64,000 nucleotides of DNA from the NCBI GenBank assembly GCA_002256385.1, contig NKJD01000002.1:62001-126000 (forward strand). The letters are read 5' to 3'. The notes under the pieces were generated by a model. The model made no database searches. It had not been told where the DNA came from and worked only from the letters and a program-made list of their open reading frames with translations. The stretch comes from Flavobacterium sp. BFFFF2 (lineage in GTDB: Bacteria > Bacteroidota > Bacteroidia > Flavobacteriales > Flavobacteriaceae). Below are positions 47,101 to 55,659 of the stretch, piece by piece; position 1 is the stretch's first letter, and every line of letters begins with the position of its first letter. Both the position numbers and the translations under genes were made by a program.

Positions 47101-50100
47101 AAGTTAATCCACTACGTAATGATGGACTAGCAGCCCATGAATAAGTATAATTGGAGTTTGAACTTGAAACAGCTAAGTCAATTGAGCCATTCAAACAAAT
47201 ATTTGAAGTGCTTGAACCAGCTGTACTGATTGCAACCGGATTGCTTACAGCAACACTAACTTGCGTACGTGTACTTTCGCAACCTGTTGTTGGATTAGTA
47301 ACTGAAACCCAGAAATCGGTAGTTGTAGCAACAGCTGTAGTATATGTTGTACTAGTAGAAGACTGTAAAGCAGTACCTCCTGTAGAAGCAGCATACCATT
47401 TAAAGGTTGGTGTCGTGAATGAGTTTGGATCAGACACACTAGCAGTTGGAACAGCCGAACCACACTGAGCCGAACCAGTACCAGACGGTGCTGTTGGAAG
47501 TGGGTTTACATTGATTTGAATGCTATTGGTTCCAATACAAGAAGTTGTATTATCTTGGGCAAAAGCATTGTAAACCGTTGTAGCAGTTGGGCTAGCGGCA
47601 TAGGTATTTGCAGTTGCACCACTAATTGTTGTAGAACCAGCCTTCCATGACCAAACATGAGTACCTGTACCAACTGTACCAACTAAACCAGCAAAAGTAA
47701 ATCGAGGTCTAATAGAAGTACCACCTGCAACAGTGGTTCCAAAGTCAGTTGTATTTACTAAAGGACAAAATGCTGCAGGCAAAGTTGAATCTTTACGACC
47801 AGAAGTTGAACACTGGTAGCTTACAGTATCAGTTACAACAGTCGAGCCTGTTGATGTTGAATTTGTTGGGTTACTACTCCAGCAGAATGACAAGATGATG
47901 TTTGAAGTACCATCCCAATTAAAGCTAGAAGCAGAACCACCTGTACCAAATGTAAGTGTATTAGTTCCTACTATTGGAGTATAAGCACCATTGGTTCCTG
48001 TTGCAGCATACACTTGTGATAAACCAGCGGAAATCATAGGTGTTGTAGCATTAAATGCCAAAGTAGTTAAAGACGTGTGTCCAATGCTTAATGCAAAACC
48101 TTGATAAGCTTGACCTGACGTGGTAGCTGAGAAACTTAATGAAGTTAATGGCCCAGCGGCAAATCCGGCAGCTGTTAATTCAGACGCACGAATTAAATAC
48201 TGTGTTTTAGCACCACCCCACGCACCAGGGAACATTGATTCACCAGCAGCACTTGAAGTACTTGCACCGGCACCAATAGATCCTGTACCATTAGAAACTA
48301 CTAAAGCTGTGATGGTTGAAGAACCACCTGAACAAACTGGATTAGTTGATGCAGTAAGCGTGTTTACGGTAGGTAGTGGCTTAATAGTAACAACAACCGT
48401 ATTTGAAGCATTACATGTTCCATTTGTACCATTAACCGTATAAGTATATGTACCAGCAACTGTTGGTGTCACCGATTGGTTAGCACCAGATAAAGCGGTG
48501 GTAATACCACTACCAGTTGTTGAAGACCAAGTATAAGAATAAGCAGGACTTGCAGAAGAAGAAGCCGCTAAAGTAACTGCGCCATTTAAACATAGAGAAG
48601 CACTAGTGCTACCTGTAGTATCAATTGTAGCAGGAGCGCTTACCTGGAAGTCAACTTGTGTACGTGGTGAACTTTCACAACCTGAAGTTGGATCTGCCAC
48701 ACTTACATAAAATGTAGTATTAGCACTGATTGAATTTGGATAAGTAGACTGCCCACTTGAATCAGTTGTTGATGTAGCTACAGCCGATCCGCCAGTTAAA
48801 GCACTATACCATTTAACGGAAGTACCTGCCGCGTAACCGTTTCCGTCAGTAACATAACCTGCAGATGGTGTCTGAGGACCACACTGGAGATAATTACTAA
48901 TACCTGTTGAAGAATTAGTTCCTGCATTAGCAAATACGCCATAATCTGGTAATGCATTCGTTGTAACAGTTACAGAGTTTGACGTTTGCAATCCACAACC
49001 AGAAATTTGACCTGTAGCTGTATAAGTTGTTGACGCTGTCGGGTTAACAACCAATGGGTTTCCAGAACCTACAGTAGAGGTACCATTTGACCAAGAAACA
49101 GACGAAGGTGTTACAGCAACAACACCTGCAAAAACAAATACGGGTCTGCTTGTACCTGTTCCATCAGCGGTAGCAGTAGCTAATTCAGCTGCTGGAGTTA
49201 AACTGTCCGATTGATCGTATGCGCTACAAGTAAAACCTGGTGCATAGACATTCATAGACGATGCGGTGGCAGTAGTAGCACTTGGTACTCTACTCCATGA
49301 GAAGGTTAAAACAATGTTTGATGTACCATCCCAAGTAAATGTAGATGATGAACCAGACCCTGTTCCAAACGCTAAAGTGTTTAAAGTGTTAGCTGATGGT
49401 GTATATCCATTATCAGTGCCCGTGGCCAAGTACATCTGCGTCTGACCAGTCATAGGTATGAAAGTGGTAGTCATTGCGGTTTGCGTAGTTGTACCCATCC
49501 ACATTTGGAAACCTTGGTAGGTTTGCCCTGAAGTTGTAGGTGTAAAAGCAATAGATGACAGATTACCCGCAGAGACACCAGCTGCTGTTAGCTCAGAAGC
49601 TAGTACAATGTACTGTGTCTTTGCACCTCCCCAGCCACCTGGTAAAAAACTTTGAGCTGTTGACGAGCTTGCTGTAGGTGAGGTACCCAAAGTAGCAGTA
49701 CCAGCTCCTGTAAACTTAGCCGATAAAGATGTTGAAGAACCCGAACAAACTGTAGCATTTGAAATACTAGCAGTACCGGTATAACCAATCGTTGGCTCAT
49801 CTCTAAAAGAAGTTCCTGAATAAATACTGGTTAATCCTAAGGAGTTTGTAGCGGTTACTGTCCAAGCTACTGTAGCATTGGTGGTGGTTGGTGCCACCAT
49901 TTGCCCAGTATAAGTATTTCCACTACCGCCATTTGACATGGTTACTGCTGTTTGTGCAGTTCCATTATGACTGTAGTTGATAACTACACTTGAAATACTG
50001 GTTCCTGCAGGTGTAGTTGCATCTACAGAAATCGTTCTGTTTGCAGCAGTACACTGCGTAGTAGCAGTAGGCGATACTGAATTCAATGTTACCGATGGCG

Positions 50101-52993
50101 CTGGAGTTATACCCGCAAATTCCCAAGCACCAATGTCATTGGATGTTCCTGGGGTTACTGGACGAGTGCTTCCGCCGAAATCATCTGTAAATACTGAAGA
50201 AAGGCTAGATGCTCCACTTTCAGCTTGGGTAGTTATCCCTGCTGTGGGCTTTAAGAATGTGGCATCTGATCCAGTAGTTGAAACGAAAGTAAAACTACTA
50301 TCTCCAGCAAACGAAAGTGACTCACGTGCAGCCCCGACGAAAGATAAATACGATGCAAAATCTTGGTAACCTGTTGTGCCATTGTGCATAATTGTACGAG
50401 TACCTGAAGCCGAACCAGCAAAGAACAAGTTGCGGTTTGAGGTAGAAGCAAAATTAGTCAAGGTTGTTGAGCTAAAACGCAAAGCTGTAACAATACCCGT
50501 ACCTGCTGGTGTCGATGTATTTATTACAATGTTGTTTCTTAGGTCTAAAGTTGAACCTGTTGTGTAAAACAAACCAGACGCACCAAAGTTAGCTCCTGTA
50601 GAAGAAGCACTTAAGTTAATGGTGTTGTTGTATACGTTGTTGGTACCTGATGTTGCTGTAATAGCAATTCCACGAACGGCATCAGTTGATGCAGCTGCAG
50701 AAGCAGTTAAACCTCCAATTAAGTTATTGTAAAACTGATTAGTTGTCCCTCCACTGATACGAATTCCATTAACAGCTGTGGTTGTTCCAGTTGCCGCTGT
50801 AGAAATTCCGTAAATCTTGTTTTTGTAAACATTGATTGAAGTTCCACCAGAAATTAAAATACCATCAACTATTGGTGAGCCAGTCGAAGTAGCAGCACCA
50901 ACTGAAATATTGGTAATGGTATTTCCAAACAAATTTGCCAACGCATTTCCAGAAATTGCAAAACCTGATGTGGTACCTCCAGAAGTAAGTACTCCGGTTG
51001 CATTTAAATTGGTAAATGTATTGTTTGTAATTGAATGTGTTCCAGTACCAGACATAACAATACCTTGTAACGAGGTAAGTGATGTAACAGATGTATTCAA
51101 ATTAAGTGTATTTCCACTCATTGTCATGTTGCTACCTGTTGTGGTAATTCCAGTCAATGTTGCAGAAGCGCTTGTTAAAGTAACACTGTTGTTTCTAATA
51201 AAACCTGTATTAGTAAATGAACAAGTAATACCAATTGTAGTTCCAGAATGTGTTCCTGTTACACTAATGGTGTTTCCGTCAATGGTTTTATTATTAGCAG
51301 CAGGTGTACTAGGGCCACCTAGAGAAGAAATAGCAGTACATGTTGACGCACCTGTTAAACCAGTAATAGTAATACTATTATTGGTAATGGTGTCTTTAAC
51401 CTCTGAAGGAGTTCCTGATGTGGTTTGGAAAGTGATTGAACCAGATGCAGCCACCCGATCAACATTCATGGTGTTGTTATCAATGAACACCAAAGTAGTG
51501 ACGGTTGAATCTTGGAATATTCCAATCAATGCGCCAGTACTTCTTATTGTTGATCCAGTTGTGTTTAAGGTATTATACATCACGTTTATCGTAGCAGAAG
51601 CTGCGTTAACGTCTATGTATCTAATAGCCCCAGAACCGTATGATCCAGCGCCACTCTGGCTCTGTTTAATTGTAATTGTATTACCCGTTGTGCTTGAATT
51701 ACCAACCGAAACTGTAGTTCCAACACCTGCAGCAGTAATACCTGTTACAGCACTTGTGGTAGCGCCTGTAGTTTGAGATTGGTTAACAATAACTGTATTA
51801 GATAATATAGTATTGGTAGCAGAAGCATAGTTCGCTTTGATACCAATTAATGCAGCAGAGTTTGCAGCAGTAGCGTTTTGATTAATCGTTACTGAGTTTG
51901 AACTCGCAGCAATTGTACCTGTACTTAAACCAAAACCAAAATCGACACCCGTCACTGCGGTTATACCCGTATTGGTTAATGTAATTGCGTTGTTAGAAAT
52001 GGTTGAAGTGTAAGTGTATGATGCTGGTGTAGTACCCGCAATCATGACACCCGCAACTGCTAGTGAATATGTTGATGGGTTTGAAATCGTGTTGTAACGA
52101 ACGTTTACACCTGTTGTATTACGGAAGTAAAGACCCGCATACGTTGTAGAAATAAAACCAGTTGGTACAGTAGCCCAAGTAAAGGCACCGTTAAATTGTC
52201 CAAAAGTAATGGTGTTGGCAGTAGAAGCCGATGAGCCCCCAACATCAATACCTGATTCTTGCACCGTTGCTGTCTGAGCTGGAGTTAACCAGTACGCACC
52301 AAACTGAACGTTTGAGATTGTGTTACCATACACCTTTGTGCCAGCGTTAGTTCCGGCTGAAGATGTGGCAGCTGTCTGATTACAGTTTGAGTAAATACCT
52401 ATCGTGTTCGGATAAGCGCTGTCTAACTGAATGTTGTTGTTTTGGATAATGTTGTTCTGCGCGCCATTGCCTGCAGCAGCATTAAACAAGGCAATACCAA
52501 ATTCCGTTTTGGTATTTGATGCAGCAGTGACTACTGAGTTAGAACCATTTTCACGAATCGTAAAATTCTGAATCGTGATGTAGTCTGCACCAGTCAACTT
52601 GATGACAGCATCTGTGTAGCTGCCAGCCGTGTTGGCTCCTGCGGTAAAGGTTTTGCTCCCTCCATCAATAACTACGTTTACTGAAGATGTCGCCGAGCGT
52701 GTGATGTTGAAACCACCTGCTGGACCCGCTTCACCTGACGCAGCTACATAGCTGAAGGTTACGGTACCCGTTCCTCCTAAAGTGAATGATACGTTGTTAA
52801 GTTCCGTAACGGCTGCGGCCAACGTAGCGTAGGACGTAGCCCCACTCCATGTTGCCCCACCACTTGTAGATACAGTCACATTTTGTGAACGTACCGACGA
52901 GGCGCTTAACAAGATCAAACACAAAAGGATCACATTTTTTACAAACGAACTCCCCAGGGAGCCAACCGTTCGTGAAAAATAATTGTTTTCCAT
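38144..52993 (-). CDS. giant (4949 aa) T9SS-secreted multidomain surface protein
   Basis: An uninterrupted 4949-codon frame. Signal peptide about 1-36 (LILLSASSVRSQN). Residues about 40-965 are Asn/Thr-rich parallel beta-helix (PbH1-type) repeats. About 965-4100 are Ig-like/PKD-like modules, including five copies of a module with GGAKTQYxxxASELxAAG (near 1118, 1589, 2069, 2504 and 3808), CESxRTQV-ending Ig modules, and four with YQWQxNTGSGW (about 3380-3760). About 4131-4389 hold six DxDxDGYG/DCNDxD metal-binding repeats like MopE or thrombospondin type 3, ending CGNGIDDNCDGNIDD. About 4400-4870 are fibronectin-like modules; the rest is a T9SS type A sorting domain (PNPFENNFSLAI, YDMLGKEVENR, SGVYNVIVTQGD). 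Likely a cell-surface adhesin, possibly for gliding or attachment (inference). Calcium probably stiffens the metal-binding part. Confidence 0.93.
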   Translation of the reverse strand: MENNYFSRTVGSLGSSFVKNVILLCLILLSASSVRSQNVTVSTSGGATWSGATSYATLAAAVTELNNVSFTLGGTGTVTFSYVAASGEAGPAGGFNITRSATSSVNVVIDGGSKTFTAGANTAGSYTDAVIKLTGADYITIQNFTIRENGSNSVVTAASNTKTEFGIALFNAAAGNGAQNNIIQNNNIQLDSAYPNTIGIYSNCNQTAATSSAGTNAGTKVYGNTISNVQFGAYWLTPAQTATVQESGIDVGGSSASTANTITFGQFNGAFTWATVPTGFISTTYAGLYFRNTTGVNVRYNTISNPSTYSLAVAGVMIAGTTPASYTYTSTISNNAITLTNTGITAVTGVDFGFGLSTGTIAASSNSVTINQNATAANSAALIGIKANYASATNTILSNTVIVNQSQTTGATTSAVTGITAAGVGTTVSVGNSSTTGNTITIKQSQSGAGSYGSGAIRYIDVNAASATINVMYNTLNTTGSTIRSTGALIGIFQDSTVTTLVFIDNNTMNVDRVAASGSITFQTTSGTPSEVKDTITNNSITITGLTGASTCTAISSLGGPSTPAANNKTIDGNTISVTGTHSGTTIGITCSFTNTGFIRNNSVTLTSASATLTGITTTGSNMTMSGNTLNLNTSVTSLTSLQGIVMSGTGTHSITNNTFTNLNATGVLTSGGTTSGFAISGNALANLFGNTITNISVGAATSTGSPIVDGILISGGTSINVYKNKIYGISTAATGTTTAVNGIRISGGTTNQFYNNLIGGLTASAAASTDAVRGIAITATSGTNNVYNNTINLSASSTGANFGASGLFYTTGSTLDLRNNIVINTSTPAGTGIVTALRFSSTTLTNFASTSNRNLFFAGSASGTRTIMHNGTTGYQDFASYLSFVGAARESLSFAGDSSFTFVSTTGSDATFLKPTAGITTQAESGASSLSSVFTDDFGGSTRPVTPGTSNDIGAWEFAGITPAPSVTLNSVSPTATTQCTAANRTISVDATTPAGTSISSVVINYSHNGTAQTAVTMSNGGSGNTYTGQMVAPTTTNATVAWTVTATNSLGLTSIYSGTSFRDEPTIGYTGTASISNATVCSGSSTSLSAKFTGAGTATLGTSPTASSSTAQSFLPGGWGGAKTQYIVLASELTAAGVSAGNLSSIAFTPTTSGQTYQGFQMWMGTTTQTAMTTTFIPMTGQTQMYLATGTDNGYTPSANTLNTLAFGTGSGSSSTFTWDGTSNIVLTFSWSRVPSATTATASSMNVYAPGFTCSAYDQSDSLTPAAELATATADGTGTSRPVFVFAGVVAVTPSSVSWSNGTSTVGSGNPLVVNPTASTTYTATGQISGCGLQTSNSVTVTTNALPDYGVFANAGTNSSTGISNYLQCGPQTPSAGYVTDGNGYAAGTSVKWYSALTGGSAVATSTTDSSGQSTYPNSISANTTFYVSVADPTSGCESSPRTQVDFQVSAPATIDTTGSTSASLCLNGAVTLAASSSASPAYSYTWSSTTGSGITTALSGANQSVTPTVAGTYTYTVNGTNGTCNASNTVVVTIKPLPTVNTLTASTNPVCSGGSSTITALVVSNGTGSIGAGASTSSAAGESMFPGAWGGAKTQYLIRASELTAAGFAAGPLTSLSFSATTSGQAYQGFALSIGHTSLTTLAFNATTPMISAGLSQVYAATGTNGAYTPIVGTNTLTFGTGGSASSFNWDGTSNIILSFCWSSNPTNSTSTGSTVVTDTVSYQCSTSGRKDSTLPAAFCPLVNTTDFGTTVAGGTSIRPRFTFAGLVGTVGTGTHVWSWKAGSTTISGATANTYAASPTATTVYNAFAQDNTTSCIGTNSIQINVNPLPTAPSGTGSAQCGSAVPTASVSDPNSFTTPTFKWYAASTGGTALQSSTSTTYTTAVATTTDFWVSVTNPTTGCESTRTQVSVAVSNPVAISTAGSSTSNICLNGSIDLAVSSSNSNYTYSWAASPSLRSGLTSPSSSASLTVTPIGAGTYTYTVTATDTVTNSPVTCYNTSTVVITVVACPTGTATVSSTATCNGVSVDYAANFASPGIANIGSNTSSTITTTGVPYRTGTTLGNSQRNQYLISAAELATGGFRAGNFTALSTTVTTAVPTGAMSGLTFKMANVSDAALTTTLLAPSAMTTVLTLATYSPVTGENAHSFTTPFTWDGTSNVLIEICGTLATTGSGCAMATTATTFNATVATNSTTGCSDTTGTLLTNVRPVFKLSGNTALTPDSITWYNSSNASIGTGSPLTYTPSTSGSFYAVGVFNGASKTTNNVSVTVNPIPATPATASSSQCGSKVPTVSINDTYSFSNPTFTWYNASTGGTALQATTSRTYTSVISADTTFYVSVKDPATGCESGRNTTTVSVSAAPAMDSLTGIPSASVCPNVAFTPGVTAVNYNSFTWTASPAAGSGIPTGSLTGSSQSITPTAAGTYTYTVQGTSTAGCGNVATFDVTVTTPPAVSTKTATPSSVCVGSTVALAATSENVTAAVSSSIGSGILNNTTTSYPTPFGGYYFGSLQQYLIPASELRAAGLRAGNLTSIAFDIVTPDTSTLTGYTIGVKHTGANTLTTAFGTGFTTVYSNTYTPSGGTGFAANTIAFTTPFNWDGSSNILVSICFNNTAYTNNAVANLSTTSYNSSVIFNADSSTVCGTTTGGTNTVSRPNMKFGGQIGTDMTSTRSWTWSKPSATDFATTNTTTDTVSADTTYTVKVTDGTSSCFSTSTVAVTALALPTAPTASNSSHCGSRIPTASVSDPNSFTTPTFKWYAASTGGTALQSSTSTTYTSSVGATTSFYVSVTNPTTGCESARTQVDITVTAPPAITLNGIAATSSICGGSSVSPSVSSDNSSFAYTWTASPATGSGIATSLTGASQTITPTIAGTYTYTVIADDTVCPNSLTFTVTRIPTATVASSVSSYCVTGGTPALTLSPATGYGNASIQWATSTNGTSYTDVSSATSVTYTPAAALSTSTYFRATVSSSTGTSCSTPSLLVPVYNPVVSPISAVGRCGTGTVNISATVDPGITVNWYDAATGGNLVFANTASIAPTVSANTTYYAEPSGGSVTGLGLATTSVPASTGASAERGMVFTASSNFTLQSAQYYSPTTAVTNTVVINLTDNTSGTLISTKTLTIAQTTAGWYTMNLGFSITPGTTYRLTASFSQSVNRDGTTQTYPIAISNVGSISSGYDTGLVPYLSYFHNLTIVSCIGSRVAASVVVNPDPSATTIAYGGSPYCSTTTNGNVALSGTTGGSFTVSPSTGLTLNGSTGAVTPSTSTPGTYTVTYTLPATTYCSQFTTTATVVVNQAQTSAFNYGATSFCADAGTISATLTGGGIAGTFGSSSGLTLNGTTGAITLGTSTAGTYNVTNTVSVGGCVNSVTSVSVTVNNPVVITAQPLNQSKLSGDNASFSVTATATGIGYQWQVNTGSGWNNVSGATTSSLAVNGVTTGMNGDQYRVLVSGTSPCSTLPSDVVTLTVGSAAITADPTNQTACSSGNANSATFGVTAVSGSAMSYQWQENRGSGWSNISQGGIYGDPTGSTFTLSGVSTANSGWLYRVKINSDVTSNSASLTVRQSVDITVQPVATTSCTDTTVNISVTATGDSLTYQWQVNTGTGWTNLTNTGVYTRSRTTSLRITNPTFAMNNYQYQVIVSGASPCSSVTSTPVVLTVNSAIAITTQPASSTICNAANAAYSVVVTGTSPTYQWQSNTGSGWNDLANGSGYSGVTSASLTFTAVTNAMSATQYRVNIAGATACSSVTSNGATLTVSQPAAPGLSTTSNAICNGDIITLTTSPTTGTAVSGTGAVVNTSTTYPAPYSNYYGGAKHQMLFLASELAAMGFASGSQITSIGMSVSSVGTSFTGSLSSFQIAMANTATTTLSTTAFEGSLTTVLGPITQAIPTTGLPATVTHTLATPFTWNGTSNVVIQVAYNNGNAGTTTDTVIMLSSNTSTALCNWYRADSTTIATILSTATPSGNATTRPNVNFGFTKPVTWSAVPSGSLYTNSTATTAFNGTGLFTTLYAKPSADTVYTTTATNALGCTNTSTQSVAVSPVSVGGSIAGSATLCSGFSVSQDLTLSGHVGTITKWQSSATSDFASATDITNATTTQSVSGLTATRYYRAVIKSGVCSVAYSATAAITINANVTYYLDGDTDGYGNGSLTQVSCFGAPSGYVANSTDCNDDDATINASVLYFVDADQDGYGSNTQQSVCSNTPTLGYVTNNNDCNDNNVNLYTPITYYVDNDGDGFGSTSNNAFCQLLSPSGYSSNNTDCNDGDNTKWRSANLYRDTDGDGYAVSGSTQAVCYGTSFPSTYISSSLGVDCNDGDINKWRTASFYADADNDTYTLASTTSVCYGASTPTGYRTSASSSVDCDDSRAFVYPGAPEICGNGIDDNCDGNIDDVCQSGVSNTICGTTLSSISSPINAIAAPNAVLYKFEVTNLTISGSSPVVYTTANSFMNISLISGGANYATKYSIRVAVDFGSGFEAYSSPCTVTTPTSNLINCNVQVEATSPIYFTAVSGATGYRVEVTNGATVRTVDVSSTSFTLSQLSGAIRLGTEYSVRIAPKYGSAVYEYGSACSVFTGTTALIESQCGVTLANLETTLYVGQVATATRYRIESTNTVTNAIDTLTITSNFFNMTQFPLGVVPTTTYRIRVAAEVDGSFISYGKYCSVTTPAPTTRVVNPTCGSTLGSVYSAIYAAPIAGATQYRFQVTNNTTSVVKTVDTSVNNFDLTQMNGVTVSYNTFYTISVAVFMNGIWQPYGDTCQVKTPTSGTPTTRINSVKCGGITTLSSRWETLYCGNIVGATGYSFYVTWGVSSSQTITSSTNNFTLMSLTGGAQFNTTYTITVAPIFSTGVGTYGGSCIIATGATRLSESQDSSIAFSVMATPNPFENNFSLAIATDSPEQVSVMVYDMLGKEVENRTFDVIDVPNVSLGDMYASGVYNVIVTQGDQVKTVRIIKR

Positions 52994-53406
52994 AATGTTA
53001 ATTTAAGTTAATTAAAATAGTTGTTTTGACATTTACGGCTGTCACACACCGTTTATTGCTTTTCGAAATCGTTATAGTGCTGTTTTTACTGGCCAATTCA
53101 GCTAGTGATGACATCATACAACAAGTTAGTAAAATTAGTCATTTGAATTATATCAACAACAAGCGGTATAATTTTTTGGGATTATCTAATGAAACTCACA
53201 AAATGTCGAGAATAATGAAATGAGACGGGCTAAATTTAAGGTTTCATTAAAAATCACTTAATGTTTTATTAACAAAACGGTTTAGAAACCGCATGGGTTA
53301 ACCGCTGCTCAGGGATTGTTTTTAAACGAAGTAAAGAATAAAGCAAGAGAAAGCAAAGCTACAAACGCTGTAAACACTGGGCACATAGCCCAATAAGACA
53401 TTTTAA
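52994..53406. other. 413-bp intergenic region
   Basis: The upstream region of the giant gene. No TAnnTTTG element was found at good spacing on the minus strand, and no hairpin or repeat stands out. A 65-codon plus-strand frame at 53026-53223 has no family features. The promoter of the giant gene must be here but is not recognisable. Confidence 0.4.
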
Positions 53407-54240
53407 CTATTGCAATTGAAAAGAGTATATAATTTTTCCGGTTTGTTGATTGGGGGCGCTCTTATCCGATGACCAAACCGTTTCCAGCGCGGCTCTTTGC
53501 GCCTGATCCCACAAACATTTGGCAGGAGTGGTAGTGCCACGAGCACCTGGCCGGGCTTCGATGACTTTGCCATTTTGATCAACCACTATCTGGACCACCA
53601 CAATGCCTTGTTCGTTACAATTATATTCGGGGTTTGGTTTGCGCAAGGCTTTTCGATTGCCTAACTGATAGTTTCCACCACCTGCTCCGCCGCCGCTTCC
53701 AGTTCCATAACCCGAACCTTTTCCTAATCCTTTGCCCGATCCGTCACCGCCGCCACTTCCATCACCCGATCCGCCTGCGCCATAGCCGCCGGCCAAAGGG
53801 TTGCCTGACTTGCTTCCTTTGTTTCCTTGCTTGCCGTCATTGCCATCGCCCCCACCCAACATACTGTTGAGTAATGACTCTGATTCTAATTTCCTTGGCT
53901 GGGCTTTAACAGGCGTCGTTTCTTTTGGCTTTGATTCTTTGTCTTCTTTTGGTTTCGGCGTTGAAATAACGGCTTGGTCAGAATTGGCATCGGCTATTAT
54001 GGCTTCAGGTTGCTCGTTCACCGCTGTTTTTGGTTGTTCGATAGGCTGAGATGTACTGGCAGATTGGTTGCCCTGCCCTTGATCTGTAAAACCAAAATTA
54101 AGTTCAATGCCTCCTCCCCCGCCTCCAGCGGTATATTTCTCTTCTTGGTATGGGGGCCAAAAACGAATCAAATAAAGCGCCCCCACTATAAGTAGGTAAA
54201 AGAGAATACTCCAGATAACCGCTTTCTGATCTCGTGACAT
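53407..54240 (-). CDS. TonB-like energy transducer with Gly-rich linker
   Basis: A 277-aa protein. An N-terminal TM helix (about 8-26; VIWSILFYLLIVGALYLIRFW) is followed by Gly run GGGGGG, a Pro/Lys/Glu-rich stretch (about 65-115), a long Gly/Ser-rich region (about 128-192) and a C-terminal TonB-type domain (about 205-277; GIVVVQIVVDQNGKVIEARPG). TonB proteins carry energy from ExbB-ExbD to outer-membrane receptors. No exbB/exbD lies beside it here, so it may use distant partners. The Gly-rich region is an unusual replacement for the Pro-Lys spacer. Confidence 0.82.
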   Translation of the reverse strand: MSRDQKAVIWSILFYLLIVGALYLIRFWPPYQEEKYTAGGGGGGIELNFGFTDQGQGNQSASTSQPIEQPKTAVNEQPEAIIADANSDQAVISTPKPKEDKESKPKETTPVKAQPRKLESESLLNSMLGGGDGNDGKQGNKGSKSGNPLAGGYGAGGSGDGSGGGDGSGKGLGKGSGYGTGSGGGAGGGNYQLGNRKALRKPNPEYNCNEQGIVVVQIVVDQNGKVIEARPGARGTTTPAKCLWDQAQRAALETVWSSDKSAPNQQTGKIIYSFQLQ

Positions 54241-54386
54241 GGTTTTAGTTAATGCTTAATTTAACGAATCGCAACTGAATTTATTTTATAAAAACCTTCA
54301 GACTTTAGAACCAAAATTTATTGTCAATTTGATGAGTATATATATTAAGGTATAAAAATCATCTTTTCAACAATTAAAAAAGCGGA

Positions 54387-55613
54387 CTATACGATCTGTT
54401 GCAATGCCAATTGGAAAGCTTCAGCTGAAATTCCAGTTAGGCTCTGATTGTGCGCATGCGTGCGTTCAAGTGCTTTTCGAATCGTTTCAGAAGTATCATA
54501 AAAAATGGCTTCGTCGGTCATTTGCACTTTTTTCTCCATGAAATAAGCAAAAACCCGAGCCATACCACAATTTGATATAAAATCAGGAATCAAACTGATT
54601 TTATGATCTGTTTTTTCCATAATCGGGCCAAAAAAGATTTCTTGATCGGCAAAAGGCACATTGGCTCCACAACTGATTACTTCCAAACCAGCCGCAATCA
54701 TTGTTTCGATTTGTGCTTCAGTAACCAAACGTGACGCAGCACAAGGCGCAAAAATCTCGGCACCGATTTGCCAAACTTTTTCGTTTAATTCAGCAGCTGG
54801 AATCATATTGGGGGCCACTAATTTATTCCCGTCTTTTGATAAAAACAATTTTCTAATTTCATCAAAACTAAATCCGTCTTCAGAAAGAATGCCTCCCTCG
54901 CGGTCAATGATTCCAACAATTTTTACACCCATTTGTGCCAAGTAAAATGCAGCAGCAGATCCAACATTGCCAAAACCTTGCACAATGGCGCGTTTGCCTT
55001 CAAAATCGCCGCCATAAACGGCATAATAATGACGTACCGCTTCGGCAACGCCATAGCCCGTAATCATATCGGCTATCGTATATTTACGGAGCACATCAGG
55101 TGAAAACTTAGGATTTTCAATTACTTTAATAACCCCTTGACGTAACTGCCCAATTCGGTTGATTTTATCTGCTTCGGTCGGTTTAAAATGTCCATTAAAA
55201 ACGCCTTCTTGCGGATGCCATACACCGCACTCTTCAGTAAATGGAATTACTTCGTGAATTTCATCCACATTCAAATCGCCACCAGTACCATAATAGCTCT
55301 TTAACAATGGAGAAACTGCCTGATACCACCTGCGCAACACCCCTTCTTTGCGGGGATCGTTCGGGTCAAAATTGATGCCTGATTTGGCACCACCAATGGC
55401 GGGCCCTGACACAGTAAATTTAACCTCCATGGTTTTGGCCAATGAAAGCACTTCGTTTTTATCAAGTCCTTTGCGCATTCTAGTTCCACCGCCAGCAGCA
55501 CCACCACGTAACGAGTTGATCACAGTCCATCCTTCGGCTTCAGTTTGTGCATCTTTCCAGTGAAATACAATTTCGGGGGCTTTGTTTTCGTATTGTTTTA
55601 AAAGGTCTTTCAT
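54387..55613 (-). CDS. Glu/Leu/Phe/Val dehydrogenase
   Basis: A 408-aa NAD(P)-dependent amino-acid dehydrogenase. The dimerisation/substrate domain has RGGAAGGGTRMRKG and the catalytic Lys region VSGPAIGGAKSGINFDP, then GGDLNVDE. The Rossmann domain has VQGFGNVGSAAAFYLAQMG. The enzyme reversibly deaminates an L-amino acid to the 2-oxo acid and ammonia. I chose the ATG at 55613 (MKDLLKQYENKAP): the frame stays open to 55736, but the extra 41 residues lie in repeat and promoter DNA. A TTG-N21-TACATTTG promoter just upstream agrees. Substrate cannot be decided from motifs alone. Confidence 0.92.
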   Translation of the reverse strand: MKDLLKQYENKAPEIVFHWKDAQTEAEGWTVINSLRGGAAGGGTRMRKGLDKNEVLSLAKTMEVKFTVSGPAIGGAKSGINFDPNDPRKEGVLRRWYQAVSPLLKSYYGTGGDLNVDEIHEVIPFTEECGVWHPQEGVFNGHFKPTEADKINRIGQLRQGVIKVIENPKFSPDVLRKYTIADMITGYGVAEAVRHYYAVYGGDFEGKRAIVQGFGNVGSAAAFYLAQMGVKIVGIIDREGGILSEDGFSFDEIRKLFLSKDGNKLVAPNMIPAAELNEKVWQIGAEIFAPCAASRLVTEAQIETMIAAGLEVISCGANVPFADQEIFFGPIMEKTDHKISLIPDFISNCGMARVFAYFMEKKVQMTDEAIFYDTSETIRKALERTHAHNQSLTGISAEAFQLALQQIV

Positions 55614-55659
55614 TATGATATCGTTTGTTGGGGGGAAATACCCTAGTTTGTTTGTGGTG

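Noticed and set aside
50832..51776. A 314-codon open frame on the plus strand
   Set aside because: It lies antisense inside the giant T9SS gene, has a Val/Pro-rich sequence produced by complementing Thr/Asn/Gly-rich repeats, and shows no family features.
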